From Pseudomonas syringae pv. cilantro (GTDB taxonomy: Bacteria; Pseudomonadota; Gammaproteobacteria; Pseudomonadales; Pseudomonadaceae): a stretch of DNA of 34,335 nucleotides. This document shows, in pieces, positions 21,755-30,594 of the stretch. The notes under the pieces were generated by a model that saw only the letters and a program-made list of their open reading frames with translations, did no database searches and was not told where the DNA came from. Location of the stretch: the NCBI RefSeq assembly GCF_001293775.1, contig NZ_LGLN01000033.1, positions 515,148-549,482 on the forward strand. Reading direction: 5' to 3'. The position numbers and the translations under genes are program-made. Position 1 is the first letter of the stretch. Each line of letters begins with the position of its first letter.

Positions 21755-22229
21755 TTCAGGGTCTCCCGCTGATGGTGAACGTCTGGCTGGATGGGGCATA
21801 TAACTGTCGACGTACTTCTGGACAGGTTCTATAGTTCGAAACCCGTAGATGACGGGGCTGTCTGACAGGTTTTCTTCCAGGTATTCGACGCAAACGATCT
21901 AAAAACCGATCCGACGTTTTTCCTGTAATAACGATATCGTCCATGAGTTGTCATTCTATGGAATAAAATGAGGTGCGACGTCACACGCCAGGCTCCACAA
22001 GTAAAGTATTAGCGTGATGGTTGATGTTTACAGCTTTTCATTACTCAGTACAAATGCTCATATTTTATATGGGGCATTGTTATTGGTTGAATGCGTACTA
22101 TCGCGCTGGACGGTGTGCGAGTCCAATCGGAATGCTCATTTACACTACGTAGCGTCGGACGCGACCCCGGCCGTTCCTCGCTTGTTTTTGCCTTGCCTGA
22201 CCTTCGCTCGCCGATTTATCTTGCTGTGC
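21755..22229. other. Intergenic region between homospermidine synthase and histidine kinase
   Basis: The 475 bases hold the hss promoter region (minus) and the 3' side of the kinase gene (minus). I see only short palindromes (CTGTCTGACAG at 21858-21868; ACGATATCGT near 21933) and no clear terminator for the kinase. The 62-aa minus frame at 21756-21944 and the start of a long plus frame at 22014 lack SDs and familiar sequence. No RNA gene was recognised. Confidence 0.4.
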
Positions 22230-24353
22230 TCAGCGCGCGCTTCGGGCCATCACGTCGGCCGCGCCGATCAGCCCGGTCACCCGCCCGGCCAGGGTGTCCA
22301 GCCCGAAGGGTTTGGTCAGCACCTGAGTGCACGGGCGCAGGTGGCAGCCGTCCAGCACCGAGGTCTTGGCGTAGCCGGTGATAAACAGCGTCGGCAGCCC
22401 GGGGCGATAGTCGCAGGCGGCATCGGCCATTTCCCGGCCGTTCATGCCGCCGGGCAGGCCGATGTCACTGATGAGCAGATCGATGCGAGCGTCCGACCTG
22501 AGAATCTGCAAACCGGACTGCGCGTCGGCCGCTTCAAGGCAAGTGTAGCCAAGGCCGGTGATCACTTCGGTGACCAGCATGCGCACAGACGGTTCGTCAT
22601 CGACCACCAGCACGGTTTCGCCCGAGCGGTGTGCAGGCTCTTCCACGTTCTGCGGCCCGGCGTCGAGAGGCGCGAGCGCGGAGGTATGACGCGGCAGGTG
22701 CATCACCACGCTGGTGCCTTGGCCTACGGCCGATTCGACCCTGATCTGCCCGCCGGACTGGCGCACGAAACCGTAAACCATCGACAGCCCGAGACCGGTT
22801 CCAGCACCGATCGGTTTGGTGGTGAAGAACGGTTCGTAAGCCTTCGCCACGACCTCCGGGCTCATGCCGCTGCCGGTGTCGGTGACGCGGATACTCAAGT
22901 GTTCGCCCGCTGCGACACCGTGATCCGGGTCGACGCATTCATCCAGCGAAGCGTTTGCAGTTTCGATGATGATGCGCCCGCCATTCGGCATCGCGTCGCG
23001 CGCGTTCAGGCACAGGTTCAGCAGCGAGCTTTCCAGCTGCGCATGATCGATCAGCGCGGGCCACAGGTCAGGTTGAGCAACGACCTTGATGTCGATTTCC
23101 GGACCGACCGTGCGTGCAATCAGCTCTTCCATGTCCTTGATCAGCGCATTCACATCGGTCACCTTCGGCGACAGCGCCTGGCGCCGCGAGAAAGCCAGCA
23201 AGCGGTGAGTCAGCGAAGCAGCGCGGCGCACGGCGCTTTGCGCCACCGAGACATAGCGGTCGACGTCGCCAACGCGCCCTTGCGAGAGTCGTTTGGTAAT
23301 CAGTTCGAGGCTGCCCGAGATACCGGCCAGCAGGTTATTGAAGTCATGAGCGATGCCGCCCGTCAGTTGGCCGACGGCTTCCATTTTCTGCGACTGGCGT
23401 AAGGCATCTTCGACCTGTTCGCGTTCCAGCACAGCCTGTTCGATGCGCTGCTCCAGCGTCTGATTGAGTTCGCGGACCGCTTCTTCGGCTTTCTTTCGGG
23501 CGGTCACGTCGATGGACGAGCCAATGAGGCCGATCACATTGCCGCTGTTATCAACCATCGGCGCCTTGGTGGAGAGCCAGATGGCGGCGGAGCCATCAGG
23601 CAGATTGACGTGTTCTTCAATCTGTTCGCTGACGTTGTTGTTCATGATCCGGCGATCAGTCTCCATGAGAATGCGCGCCTGATCCTTGTCATCGAGAAAC
23701 TCCAGATCGGTTTTGCCGATAAAGAACTCGGGTGGCTTGCCGACCAGTTCGGCGGTGCCCCGGTTCGCTACCAGCATTCTGCCATCGAGGTCCTTGGCGT
23801 AGACCAGGCCCGGCACTGCTGCAGTGAAGATGCGCAGCAGTTCGTTTAGACGGTCACGCTCGACTTCTGCTGCGCGCCGGCTGTCGATATCGAGCAATAT
23901 GCCGGGGCTGCGTACCGGCTTGCCATTGACGTCACGCTCGATCCGTCCGCTGGCTTCAACCCAGCGGTACACGCCGTCCTCATGAAGCACCCGGTATTCG
24001 TGTCGATAGGTATCGCCGCTGTGCAGTGCGTCTTCGATGGCCTGGTCGACCCCGAACGAGTCGTCGGGATGAATGGAGGCGGTGACCAGTGCCAGCGGCA
24101 AGCCTTTGGCGCACAGTTTCGGGCACAGGCCGAAGGTCCGGGCAAAGCGTTCATCGCCGGTCAGGCTGTCGGCAACAATGTCCCACACCCATGTGCCGAC
24201 CACTGCGCCGGAATCCAGCGCGAGTTGCAGCCGCTCAGCCGCTTCCTGCGCCGGGTTATGGAGAAGTTGGGGGACAAACGCTCTGCCGCCGGAAACATCA
24301 TTGCTCATCACTATCAACCCACTTGAACGCCTGGTTCGCAAAGCCTCAGTCAT
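22230..24353 (-). CDS. Soluble PAS-PAS hybrid sensor histidine kinase
   Basis: 707 aa with no membrane segment. A PAS domain with PAC spans ~38-160 (WVEASGRIERDVNGKPVRSPGILLDI) and a second PAS ~170-287 (KDLDGRMLVANRG). A coiled-coil linker (~288-320) leads to HisKA with H336 in GGIAHDFNNLL. HATPase_c spans ~430-555 (NLCLNARDAM, DTGSGM, GTGLGLSMV). A receiver spans ~578-700 with D630 (LLISDIGLPGG) and K681. The H-D-F-N-N-L-L box marks the HPK4/NtrB-like class. The start may be 24308 (MSND) instead; neither has a strong SD. No response regulator or Hpt gene is adjacent, so it is an orphan. Confidence 0.92.
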   Translation of the reverse strand: MTEALRTRRSSGLIVMSNDVSGGRAFVPQLLHNPAQEAAERLQLALDSGAVVGTWVWDIVADSLTGDERFARTFGLCPKLCAKGLPLALVTASIHPDDSFGVDQAIEDALHSGDTYRHEYRVLHEDGVYRWVEASGRIERDVNGKPVRSPGILLDIDSRRAAEVERDRLNELLRIFTAAVPGLVYAKDLDGRMLVANRGTAELVGKPPEFFIGKTDLEFLDDKDQARILMETDRRIMNNNVSEQIEEHVNLPDGSAAIWLSTKAPMVDNSGNVIGLIGSSIDVTARKKAEEAVRELNQTLEQRIEQAVLEREQVEDALRQSQKMEAVGQLTGGIAHDFNNLLAGISGSLELITKRLSQGRVGDVDRYVSVAQSAVRRAASLTHRLLAFSRRQALSPKVTDVNALIKDMEELIARTVGPEIDIKVVAQPDLWPALIDHAQLESSLLNLCLNARDAMPNGGRIIIETANASLDECVDPDHGVAAGEHLSIRVTDTGSGMSPEVVAKAYEPFFTTKPIGAGTGLGLSMVYGFVRQSGGQIRVESAVGQGTSVVMHLPRHTSALAPLDAGPQNVEEPAHRSGETVLVVDDEPSVRMLVTEVITGLGYTCLEAADAQSGLQILRSDARIDLLISDIGLPGGMNGREMADAACDYRPGLPTLFITGYAKTSVLDGCHLRPCTQVLTKPFGLDTLAGRVTGLIGAADVMARSAR

Positions 24354-24380
24354 AGGGCAGCGCGGTGGCCTGAAAGTTGT

Positions 24381-24401
24381 ACAAAATTTATTCTATTTTG
24401 T
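24381..24401. promoter_or_regulatory. Inverted repeat upstream of the histidine kinase
   Basis: ACAAAAT-TTATTCT-ATTTTGT: perfect seven-base arms with a seven-base spacer, in an AT-rich patch 28 bases upstream of the first kinase start. It may be an operator or overlap the kinase promoter. Confidence 0.45.
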
Positions 24402-24460
24402 GCACCTGTTCGTGCAAGCGTTCCGTAACACTTGATCATTCGATGGCTTACGACTATGCG

Positions 24461-24479
24461 TGATATTAAATTAATATCA
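24461..24479. promoter_or_regulatory. Perfect 19-bp palindrome upstream of the histidine kinase
   Basis: TGATATTAA-A-TTAATATCA: nine-base perfect arms around a single A. It lies about 108 bases before the kinase start and 144 bases beyond the permease stop, in otherwise GC-rich DNA. The form fits a dimeric transcription factor. Confidence 0.55.
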
Positions 24480-24622
24480 TTCCGTGTGCGCAGTCATTTA
24501 CGCAAGGCAGATGGGGCGGGCGTTTCAGGGCATTTCGAGAGGGCGACAAGCGGGCAGTCACCGATGGAATGCAGCATTCAGGCGCCGACAGCCAATCCGG
24601 CCGTCGGCACCTGGCGCCGTTT

Positions 24623-26074
24623 TCAGTGCTGGCCGACCGGTGCAGGCGCGTTGGCAGCCTGCTCTGGCGCCCAGCGAGTCAGCGCATAGAACACGGCGCC
24701 GCCGAGGATGCAACCGGTGAACCAGGCAAAGTTGGCGATCGGCTTGAACCAGTCGATGAAGGTGAAGCACAGGCCGACCACCGCAGTCAGCAGCAGCGCC
24801 TGGACCGCGACCCAGTTCACGCCATTGGTGTACCAGTAACGGCCGCTCGGCGTGTCGTTGAACAAGGCATCTACATCAATCTGTTGTTTCTTGATCAGGT
24901 AGTAATCCACCAAAAGAATGCCGAACAGCGGCCCGATGCAGGCGGCGAGCACGTCCAGTGTGTAGTGGATGACTTCAGGGTTGTTGAACAGGTTCCATGG
25001 CGTGATGAAGATCGAAGCCACAGCGGCGATCATGCCGCCTGCACGCCAGCTGATGCGGCTGGGTGCCACGTTGGCGAAGTCGAAGGCCGGAGAAACGAAG
25101 TTGGCGACGATGTTGATGCCGACGGTGGCGGTGACGAACGTAAATGCACCCAGCAGCACGGCGGTGGTGTTGTCGATGCGCGCCACGGTGGCGATGGGGT
25201 CGTGGATCATTTCACCGAAGATTGGCAGCGTCCCGGACACAATCACCACCGTGACCAGCGAGAACGCCAGAAAATTTACCGGCAGGCCCCAGAAGTTGCC
25301 GCGACGCACGTCGTCCATGCTCCGGCAGTAGCGGCTGAAGTCACCGAAGTTCAGGGTCGGCCCGGAGAAGTACGAGACCACCAGCGCGATCGCCATCACC
25401 ACCTGGCCGAACGCAGCCCAGCCGGACAGCTCTTTTTCCGCCAGGGTGAAGCTGATGTTGTCCCAACCGGCACGCCAGACGATCCAGCCCGCCAGGGCGA
25501 ACATCACGGCGTACACCGCAGGGCCGGCCCAGTCGATGAAACGTCTGATCGATTCCATGCCGGTCCAGAACACGGCAGCCTGCACCACCCATAAGGTCAG
25601 GAAGCCGAACCAGCCGAGCCAGGACAGGCCGAAAAAGGTCATGTTCTGGTACGCGGCCAGTTCAGGGAAGAAACGCAGCACCACGATGACCAGCGCGCTG
25701 GAGGCCAGATAGGTCTGAATGCCGTACCAGGCCACCGCGATCAGCCCACGAATGATTGCCGGGATGTTGGCCCCGAACACGCCAAAGGCCAAGCGGCAAA
25801 TCACCGGGTAGGGCACTGCGGCTTGCTGGCTGGGTTTGGCGACCAGATTGGCAATCACTTGAATGATGCCGATGCCGACCAGCAGTGCGATCAAGACTTG
25901 CCAACTGGCCAGCCCCAATGCAAACAGGCTGGCGGCGAACACATAGCCGCCAACGCTGTGCACGTCACTCATCCAGAACGCCAGGATGTTGTACCAGGTC
26001 CACTTTTGCGGCACCGGCCCCAAATCGTGGTTATGCAGGCGCGGACTGTATCCGGCCGGGCGTTGATCTGTCAT
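24623..26074 (-). CDS. NCS1-family nucleobase/hydantoin/allantoin permease
   Basis: 483-aa integral membrane protein with about twelve helices. The NCS1 motifs are visible: LGPVPQKWTWYNILAFWMSD at the N-terminus, PYPVICRLAFGVFGANIPAIIRG, and YFSGPTLNFGDFSRYC. The family imports nucleobases or hydantoins with H+ or Na+ (Mhp1, PucI, CodB). The divergent GntR regulator and hydantoin/allantoin racemase point to a hydantoin or allantoin-like substrate (inference from context). Start 26074 is chosen for GAGGGAG seven bases upstream. Possible GntR sites occur at 26130-26146. Confidence 0.92.
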   Translation of the reverse strand: MTDQRPAGYSPRLHNHDLGPVPQKWTWYNILAFWMSDVHSVGGYVFAASLFALGLASWQVLIALLVGIGIIQVIANLVAKPSQQAAVPYPVICRLAFGVFGANIPAIIRGLIAVAWYGIQTYLASSALVIVVLRFFPELAAYQNMTFFGLSWLGWFGFLTLWVVQAAVFWTGMESIRRFIDWAGPAVYAVMFALAGWIVWRAGWDNISFTLAEKELSGWAAFGQVVMAIALVVSYFSGPTLNFGDFSRYCRSMDDVRRGNFWGLPVNFLAFSLVTVVIVSGTLPIFGEMIHDPIATVARIDNTTAVLLGAFTFVTATVGINIVANFVSPAFDFANVAPSRISWRAGGMIAAVASIFITPWNLFNNPEVIHYTLDVLAACIGPLFGILLVDYYLIKKQQIDVDALFNDTPSGRYWYTNGVNWVAVQALLLTAVVGLCFTFIDWFKPIANFAWFTGCILGGAVFYALTRWAPEQAANAPAPVGQH

Positions 26075-26129
26075 TGCGTAACTCCCTCGTGGAGTGGGGA
26101 TGAGACCAGGGTACGATCGCTGATATTTT

Positions 26130-26146
26130 TGTATACGATCATGTAC
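26130..26146. promoter_or_regulatory. Candidate GntR/FCD operator 1 (permease side)
   Basis: TGTATACGATCATGTAC, in the permease upstream region. It shares TGTATACGATC...TGTAC with the site at 26372. A further GTACGATC at 26111-26118 may be a third half-site. GTATAC is itself palindromic. GntR/FCD regulators often bind such short dyads. Confidence 0.5.
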
Positions 26147-26371
26147 GCAAAAGCTGTGCCAGAGGATTTTCAACAGGCCCGCAATTGATACGGCCGTTGT
26201 AGGGCGGCGATCTCCTGAGAAAAAGCTGGCGTGTCAGACAGATTCATTGTGGGGCTGAAACTGCACGTAAACAGGGCGCTTTTGCCCGGTTGCGGTGCGG
26301 TGATGGGCACACGCAGCAGGCACGTCGTCCAGAAAGCGCTACTCATGCAGTGATACATCGGGCACTATTCC

Positions 26372-26387
26372 TGTATACGATCTGTAC
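26372..26387. promoter_or_regulatory. Candidate GntR/FCD operator 2 (regulator side)
   Basis: TGTATACGATCTGTAC, 18 bases before the GntR ATG. It differs from 26130-26146 only by one inserted A. The placement suits autoregulation. Confidence 0.5.
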
Positions 26388-26405
26388 CATCAAGTGGTTT
26401 GAATC

Positions 26406-27125
26406 ATGTCCCGACCTGCCAGCGCTTCTTTGTTCCTGACACCTGCGGCCGATGAAAAAGGCCGTGACGAACAGATTTATCAGCATGTTCTGGAAGCGAT
26501 CGTCGAGCACCGGCTGGCGCCGGGTACGCGTTTGCCCGAAGACGCACTGGCGGAGGTGTTCGAGATCAGCCGGACCGGCATTCGCAAGGTGTTGCAGCGT
26601 CTGGCGCTGGAGCGCCTGGTGACCCTGCGTCCCAAGCGCGGCGCTGAAGTTGCGCAGCCTTCGGCGCAGGAGGCACAGGATGTACTCGGTGCCAGGCAGC
26701 TGATCGAACCGGCGCTGATGGCCGACATTGCTGCGCGGGTCGCAGGGCAGCGGCTGGACGCGCTGCGTCTGCTGTGCAATCAGGAGCACGAGGCGCAGCA
26801 CGCCGGACTTCATAGCGAGGCGATCCAGTTGTCGGCGCGCTTTCATGTGCAGTTATGTGCGCTGGCGGGCAATCAGGTATTGACCGAGCAAGTCGCGCAG
26901 CTCACCACGCGCTCATCATTGATCGTCGCCGTGTACGGCTCGCGGCGCAGCGTTGGCTGCGACTGCGGTCAACACGTGGACCTGCTGAGGCTGCTCGAAG
27001 CCGGGCTGGGCGAACAGGCGCGTGAATGGATGGCCGAACATTTACGTCGCATTCGCGCCAGTCTCAAGGTGGACGAGCCGGTCAGTCAGACGGTCGACTT
27101 TCACAGCATTTTCAAGCAGCGCTGA
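26406..27125 (+). CDS. GntR-family regulator with FCD domain
   Basis: 239 aa. The winged HTH is [30 protein letters not shown] and [29 protein letters not shown] (about 22-82). The C-terminal all-helical FCD domain (~100-225) has the metal/ligand residues in [13 protein letters not shown] and [17 protein letters not shown] proteins typically bind carboxylate intermediates of the pathway they control. The SD is weak. It is divergent from the permease and tandem with the racemase, whose GTG start lies ten bases after this stop. Confidence 0.9.
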   Translation: MSRPASASLFLTPAADEKGRDEQIYQHVLEAIVEHRLAPGTRLPEDALAEVFEISRTGIRKVLQRLALERLVTLRPKRGAEVAQPSAQEAQDVLGARQLIEPALMADIAARVAGQRLDALRLLCNQEHEAQHAGLHSEAIQLSARFHVQLCALAGNQVLTEQVAQLTTRSSLIVAVYGSRRSVGCDCGQHVDLLRLLEAGLGEQAREWMAEHLRRIRASLKVDEPVSQTVDFHSIFKQR

Positions 27126-27135
27126 AGGAGTTCCG

Positions 27136-27867
27136 GTGCGTATTCAAGTGATCAACCCCAACACCAGCGATGCCATGACCCACAAAATCGGCCTGGCGGC
27201 GCAAGCCGTAGCGCGCCCAGATACGCAGATTCTGGCATGCAGCCCGGAGGATGGCCCGGTATCGATCGAGGGGCATTTCGACGAGGCCATCGCCACCCTG
27301 GGCGTGCTTGAAGAGATACGCAAAGGCCGCGAGCAACACGTCGATGCGCACATCATCGCCTGCTTTGGCGACCCTGGTTTGCTGGCCGCGCGCGAGTACG
27401 CCAGCGCCCCGGTGATTGGTATCGCCGAAGCGGCTTTTCACATGGCCAGTCTGATTTCTACCCGTTTTGCGGTCGTCACTACGCTGACCCGGACACGCAT
27501 CATCGCCGAGCATCTGTTGCAGCGTTATGGTTTCAGTGAGCTGTGCACGTCGATACGCTGCATTGATCTTCCCGTGCTGGCGCTTGAAGAAAGCGGGCCG
27601 GAGTTGATCGAGCTGATGGCTGAGCAGGCGCTTGTCGCCCGTGATCAGGAAGGTGCCGGAGCGATTGTGCTGGGTTGTGGCGGCATGGCGGATCTTGCCA
27701 GGCAACTGAGCGAGGCGATTGGTCTGCCAGTGATCGACGGCGTTGCTGCCGCCGTGAAGCTGGCAGAGTCGCTGGTGGAGCTGGGCCTGTCCACCAGCAA
27801 GCATGGCGACCTGGCTGATCCGATAGGCAAACCGTTCAAAGGGCGATTCGCGTATTTGAGCCGGTGA
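27136..27867 (+). CDS. Asp/Glu/hydantoin racemase family protein
   Basis: 243 aa, starting at GTG 27136 with AAGGAG five bases upstream. An in-frame ATG at 27022 lies within the regulator gene and gives a non-homologous extension. The two catalytic cysteines of the family are in IIACFGDPGL and VLGCGGMAD. IRIQVINPNTS (here initiating V-R-I-Q) is the typical N-terminus. Hydantoin racemase or allantoin racemase are both plausible, given the NCS1 permease. The hydantoinase/carbamoylase genes expected for a full pathway are not in this window. Confidence 0.9.
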   Translation: MRIQVINPNTSDAMTHKIGLAAQAVARPDTQILACSPEDGPVSIEGHFDEAIATLGVLEEIRKGREQHVDAHIIACFGDPGLLAAREYASAPVIGIAEAAFHMASLISTRFAVVTTLTRTRIIAEHLLQRYGFSELCTSIRCIDLPVLALEESGPELIELMAEQALVARDQEGAGAIVLGCGGMADLARQLSEAIGLPVIDGVAAAVKLAESLVELGLSTSKHGDLADPIGKPFKGRFAYLSR

Positions 27868-27880
27868 CTGCCAGGTGATG

Positions 27881-27908
27881 CGTGCCGACCCCCCCTAGGG
27901 TCGGCACG
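27881..27908. terminator. Bidirectional hairpin between convergent genes
   Basis: CGTGCCGACCC-(six bases)-GGGTCGGCACG: an 11-base perfect stem, thirteen bases after the racemase stop and just past the PLDc_N gene end. There is no T-run on either side, so termination may depend on Rho or the stem may act as an mRNA stabiliser. Confidence 0.65.
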
Positions 27909-27919
27909 CGATTCACCCG

Positions 27920-28144
27920 TCAGCCGGTGCTGTGCTTGTCCGATGCTGGCGCCTGCACCACACCGCGAGGCCCGTTGATGCCCCAGATTCCGGCCCCGAC
28001 GACCGGCAATGCCAGCACCAGCAGCGTCCAGCCCGCCTTGGTGCCGGACGTTTTAGTCGAGCGCCAGACGCTGTAGATCACCCAGGCGTCCAGCAACAGC
28101 ACGATGACCGCCGCAGCGATCCAGAACACACTTGGCGCTTCCAT
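27920..28144 (-). CDS. Small PLDc_N-type membrane protein
   Basis: 74-aa protein with two hydrophobic helices (VFWIAAAVIVLLLDAWVIYSVW and GWTLLVLALPVVGAGIWGI). A basic loop (RSTKTSGTKA) separates them. The pattern W-x-L-L-V-L-x-L-P-V-V-G-x-x-x-W matches the phospholipase D nuclease N-terminal membrane domain, PLDc_N, here standing alone. AGGAG precedes the ATG by seven to eight bases. The end of the alcohol dehydrogenase gene is 28 bases away on the same strand, so the two are probably cotranscribed. Function unknown. Confidence 0.75.
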   Translation of the reverse strand: MEAPSVFWIAAAVIVLLLDAWVIYSVWRSTKTSGTKAGWTLLVLALPVVGAGIWGINGPRGVVQAPASDKHSTG

Positions 28145-28171
28145 GACGTGTCTCCTTTCAGGTTGCGGTTT

Positions 28172-29404
28172 TCAGACTGCTGCCGGTACGCCAACCAGTG
28201 CTTCGGTGTCGGTGTCAGGCACGACAATCGTATTATTGCCCGGGGTCAGAATGACCTTGCGGCAATCCTCTTCCTTCTTGTCGAACAGCTTGTAGCCCAG
28301 CGCTGCATCTTCCAGTGACATGCGGTGCGTGATGATGGCTTCTGGCTCGAGTCGACCCGCTTCAATGTGCTCCAGCAGCTCAGGCATGAAGCGATGCACA
28401 TGGGTCTGGCCCATCTTGAAGGTCAGGCCTTTGTCGAACGCGTCACCGAACATGAAGCCGTGGATGAACCCGGCATACACGCCCGGCACGCTGACCACAC
28501 CGCCACGTCTCACTGCCGCGATGCACTGGCGCAACGCCTTGCCGCTGCTGCCTTCGAGTTTCAGAGTGGCAAGAATGGTTTCCGTCGTGCTGCCCTTGGC
28601 CTCGAAACCCACCGCATCGACCACGCCATCCACACCGCGCATGCCGGGTGTCTGGCGAATGATGGTGTCAGCCGGGTCATCGTCTTCATCGAAGTTGATC
28701 GGGATCACGCCGTAGGTTGCCTGTGCGTAGGCCAGGCGATACGGGTGGTGATCGACCATGAAGATCTTCTCGGCACCCAGCATTTTCGCGCACGCCGCGC
28801 TCATCAGCCCGACCGGGCCAGCGCCATAGATGGCAACGCTGGAACCCTTTCCGATCCCGGCGTTAGTGACGGCCTGCCATGCCGTGGGCAGGATGTCGGA
28901 GAGGAACAGCACTTTCTCGTCTGACAGGGTGCCGGGAACTTTGAACGGACCGGTGTTGGCTTTGGGGACGCGCACGTACTCCGCCTGCCCGCCAGGAATG
29001 CCGCCATACAAATGGCTGAAGCCGAACAATGCCGCGCCTGGCGGAATCGACTTCTTGTTCATGATCGCGCCACGCCCGGTATTGGTAGTCTCGCAGGCGG
29101 CGAACAGATTGATGTCACAGAAAAAACAGTGTCCGCAGGCGATGACGAACGGGATCACCACGCGGTCGCCTTTTTGCACGGAGGTCACTGCCGAGCCAGT
29201 CTCTTCCACAATCCCCATGAACTCGTGACCGAAGATGTCGCCGTGCTCCACAGTAGGGATCTTGCCGCGATACAGGTGCAGATCGGAACCGCAGATGGCG
29301 GTTGCCGTTACGCGCAGAATGATATCGTCCTGCTGTTCTATGATCGGGTCCCGAACGGTGTCGACTTTTACATCTTTGGCGCCGTGGTAAGTCAAAGCTC
29401 GCAT
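28172..29404 (-). CDS. Zinc-dependent alcohol dehydrogenase (FdhA-like)
   Basis: 410-aa MDR protein. The catalytic zinc ligand region is [10 protein letters not shown] (C38) and FGHEF (H60, E61). The structural zinc motif C-x2-C-x2-C-x7-C is at C90, C93, C96 and C104. The Rossmann motif is [11 protein letters not shown]. The length and insertion of about 20 residues after GFEAKG ([20 protein letters not shown]) place it with the glutathione-independent formaldehyde dehydrogenase-like group. Start 29404 is chosen for GAGG seven bases upstream; the frame runs on to 29530 without SD. The substrate is unknown. Confidence 0.92.
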   Translation of the reverse strand: MRALTYHGAKDVKVDTVRDPIIEQQDDIILRVTATAICGSDLHLYRGKIPTVEHGDIFGHEFMGIVEETGSAVTSVQKGDRVVIPFVIACGHCFFCDINLFAACETTNTGRGAIMNKKSIPPGAALFGFSHLYGGIPGGQAEYVRVPKANTGPFKVPGTLSDEKVLFLSDILPTAWQAVTNAGIGKGSSVAIYGAGPVGLMSAACAKMLGAEKIFMVDHHPYRLAYAQATYGVIPINFDEDDDPADTIIRQTPGMRGVDGVVDAVGFEAKGSTTETILATLKLEGSSGKALRQCIAAVRRGGVVSVPGVYAGFIHGFMFGDAFDKGLTFKMGQTHVHRFMPELLEHIEAGRLEPEAIITHRMSLEDAALGYKLFDKKEEDCRKVILTPGNNTIVVPDTDTEALVGVPAAV

Positions 29405-29526
29405 GATTAATCCTCGATAGCAGCAGAAATTCTGATCCGTTACTAAAGAGGAACCACGAGGTTTTTGATGGTTCAGCGCGATTGTTTCAGGTGGGACTAA
29501 CGGTACGTCGGCCGGTGCTTTTCCTC

Positions 29527-30432
29527 TCAATTGCGAAACGCTGTCATGTCCTGCAACAGCATGCTCATCAAACGATTGGCGCCGACGCTCAATTGACGAC
29601 CCAGACGACTGATCAGGTGCGTCTGCGGGCTGCTGAAGACCTCATGCTGCAAGGGCAGGGCGCGCAGCTTTCCGGACCTGATTTCCTCCTCGACGACGAA
29701 GGTCGGCAGCAACGTGACGCCGCCCTGCATGGCGAAATGCTTGAGCATGGCGAACGTGCTGCAGGTCAGCGTCGGCTGCACTGTGATGCCCAACTGATGC
29801 TCGGCTTGCAGGAGGATCTGGCGAATGCCGTAGGACACCGCCGGCAGCGCAACGCGATATTGGCCGAGTGCGTGAAGCTCGACAGGGCCTGGCTCGTCAG
29901 TCAGCGGATGGTCCGGCCCGGTGATCACACAGACCGGCTGCCGCTGATGCGCGTGCGAGCGGATTTTCGGGTCGGCAGCCGGGTTGAAGACCAGGCCGAT
30001 ATGCGCCTCGTCCTCGACCACCTGGCGGATCACTTCGTTACTGCCGCAGACGTTCACGATCAGTTCGATTCTGGGGTGCTGCTCGGAAAACCGTGCCAGC
30101 GGTTGCGCCAGACTTTCAAGAAAGCCTTCCCCGGACACCAGCGTCACCGAGCCGCTGTGCAGGCCTTTCAGCGCCTGAATCGAGTCCAGCAACACTTCCT
30201 GCTGAGTCAGCCGCTGGCGGTAGTAAGCCAGCACCTTGTCACCCGCTTCGGTCGGTTTGACACCGCGCCGGTGGCGCTCCAGCAGCGGTGAACCCAGTTC
30301 CTGTTCCAGCTGGGCGATCTGGCGGCTGACTGCCGAGGGCGCCACATTGAGAAAGTCGGCCGCAGCTCGAACGCTGCCCAGGCGCACCGCTTCGAAGAAA
30401 TACAGGATGCGTCGATCTTGCACGAGGCTCAT
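29527..30432 (-). CDS. LysR-family regulator
   Basis: 301 aa. The HTH is [18 protein letters not shown] and [18 protein letters not shown] (about 12-50). The substrate-binding domain spans ~90-300 with [19 protein letters not shown] and a typical [16 protein letters not shown]. Start 30432 is chosen for GGAAG six bases upstream; the longer frame to 30855 is not LysR-like. It is divergent from the dehydrogenase at 30595, and a LysR-type dyad sits 13 bases before its own ATG. Most likely the regulator of the catabolic operon. Confidence 0.92.
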   Translation of the reverse strand: MSLVQDRRILYFFEAVRLGSVRAAADFLNVAPSAVSRQIAQLEQELGSPLLERHRRGVKPTEAGDKVLAYYRQRLTQQEVLLDSIQALKGLHSGSVTLVSGEGFLESLAQPLARFSEQHPRIELIVNVCGSNEVIRQVVEDEAHIGLVFNPAADPKIRSHAHQRQPVCVITGPDHPLTDEPGPVELHALGQYRVALPAVSYGIRQILLQAEHQLGITVQPTLTCSTFAMLKHFAMQGGVTLLPTFVVEEEIRSGKLRALPLQHEVFSSPQTHLISRLGRQLSVGANRLMSMLLQDMTAFRN

Positions 30433-30445
30433 GGGCGGCTTCCAG

Positions 30446-30464
30446 TGTTGCGCTAAAGGCAACA
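30446..30464. promoter_or_regulatory. LysR-type dyad in the divergent promoter
   Basis: TGTTGC-N7-GCAACA, perfect six-base arms. The inner part fits the T-N11-A pattern of LysR sites. It lies 14 bases upstream of the LysR gene and 131 bases from the dehydrogenase ATG. Confidence 0.6.
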
Positions 30465-30594
30465 TAAATTCGATTTCAGGATTATTGCTGAGAGGGGAGA
30501 GCGCTGTCCATACTCGGTTCATCAGCACATCGCAGGGCGCACGCGGTTGCGGGCAGCCTTGCTGAATTCCTGTAAAACCCATCGAGATGCAGAC

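Larger units (their letters stand above)
26075..26405. other. Divergent promoter region of permease and GntR regulator
   Basis: About 330 bases, holding the two GntR-site candidates near its ends. The interval 26174-26358 contains a 62-aa minus frame that reads like no protein I know and has no SD. No RNA gene or hydantoinase remnant was recognised. Confidence 0.45.

Noticed and set aside
21834..21845. GTTCGAAACCCG, resembling the T-arm of the tRNA-Arg(CCT)
   Set aside because: Only 12 bases with one mismatch and no continuing similarity, so it is not accepted as an att site.
22014..23402. 462-aa plus-strand frame antisense to the histidine kinase
   Set aside because: It mirrors the GC-rich kinase gene, contains no family motif and no SD, and its start lies in intergenic DNA. 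The kinase reading is unambiguous.
24569..25594. 341-aa plus-strand frame antisense to the permease
   Set aside because: His/Asp/Gly-rich low-complexity translation typical of an antisense shadow of a membrane-protein gene.
26170..26358. 62-aa minus-strand frame in the permease/GntR promoter region
   Set aside because: No SD, no family pattern, overlaps probable regulatory DNA.
29482..30291. 269-aa plus-strand frame antisense to the LysR gene
   Set aside because: Shadow of a well-supported LysR gene; no SD or family motif.
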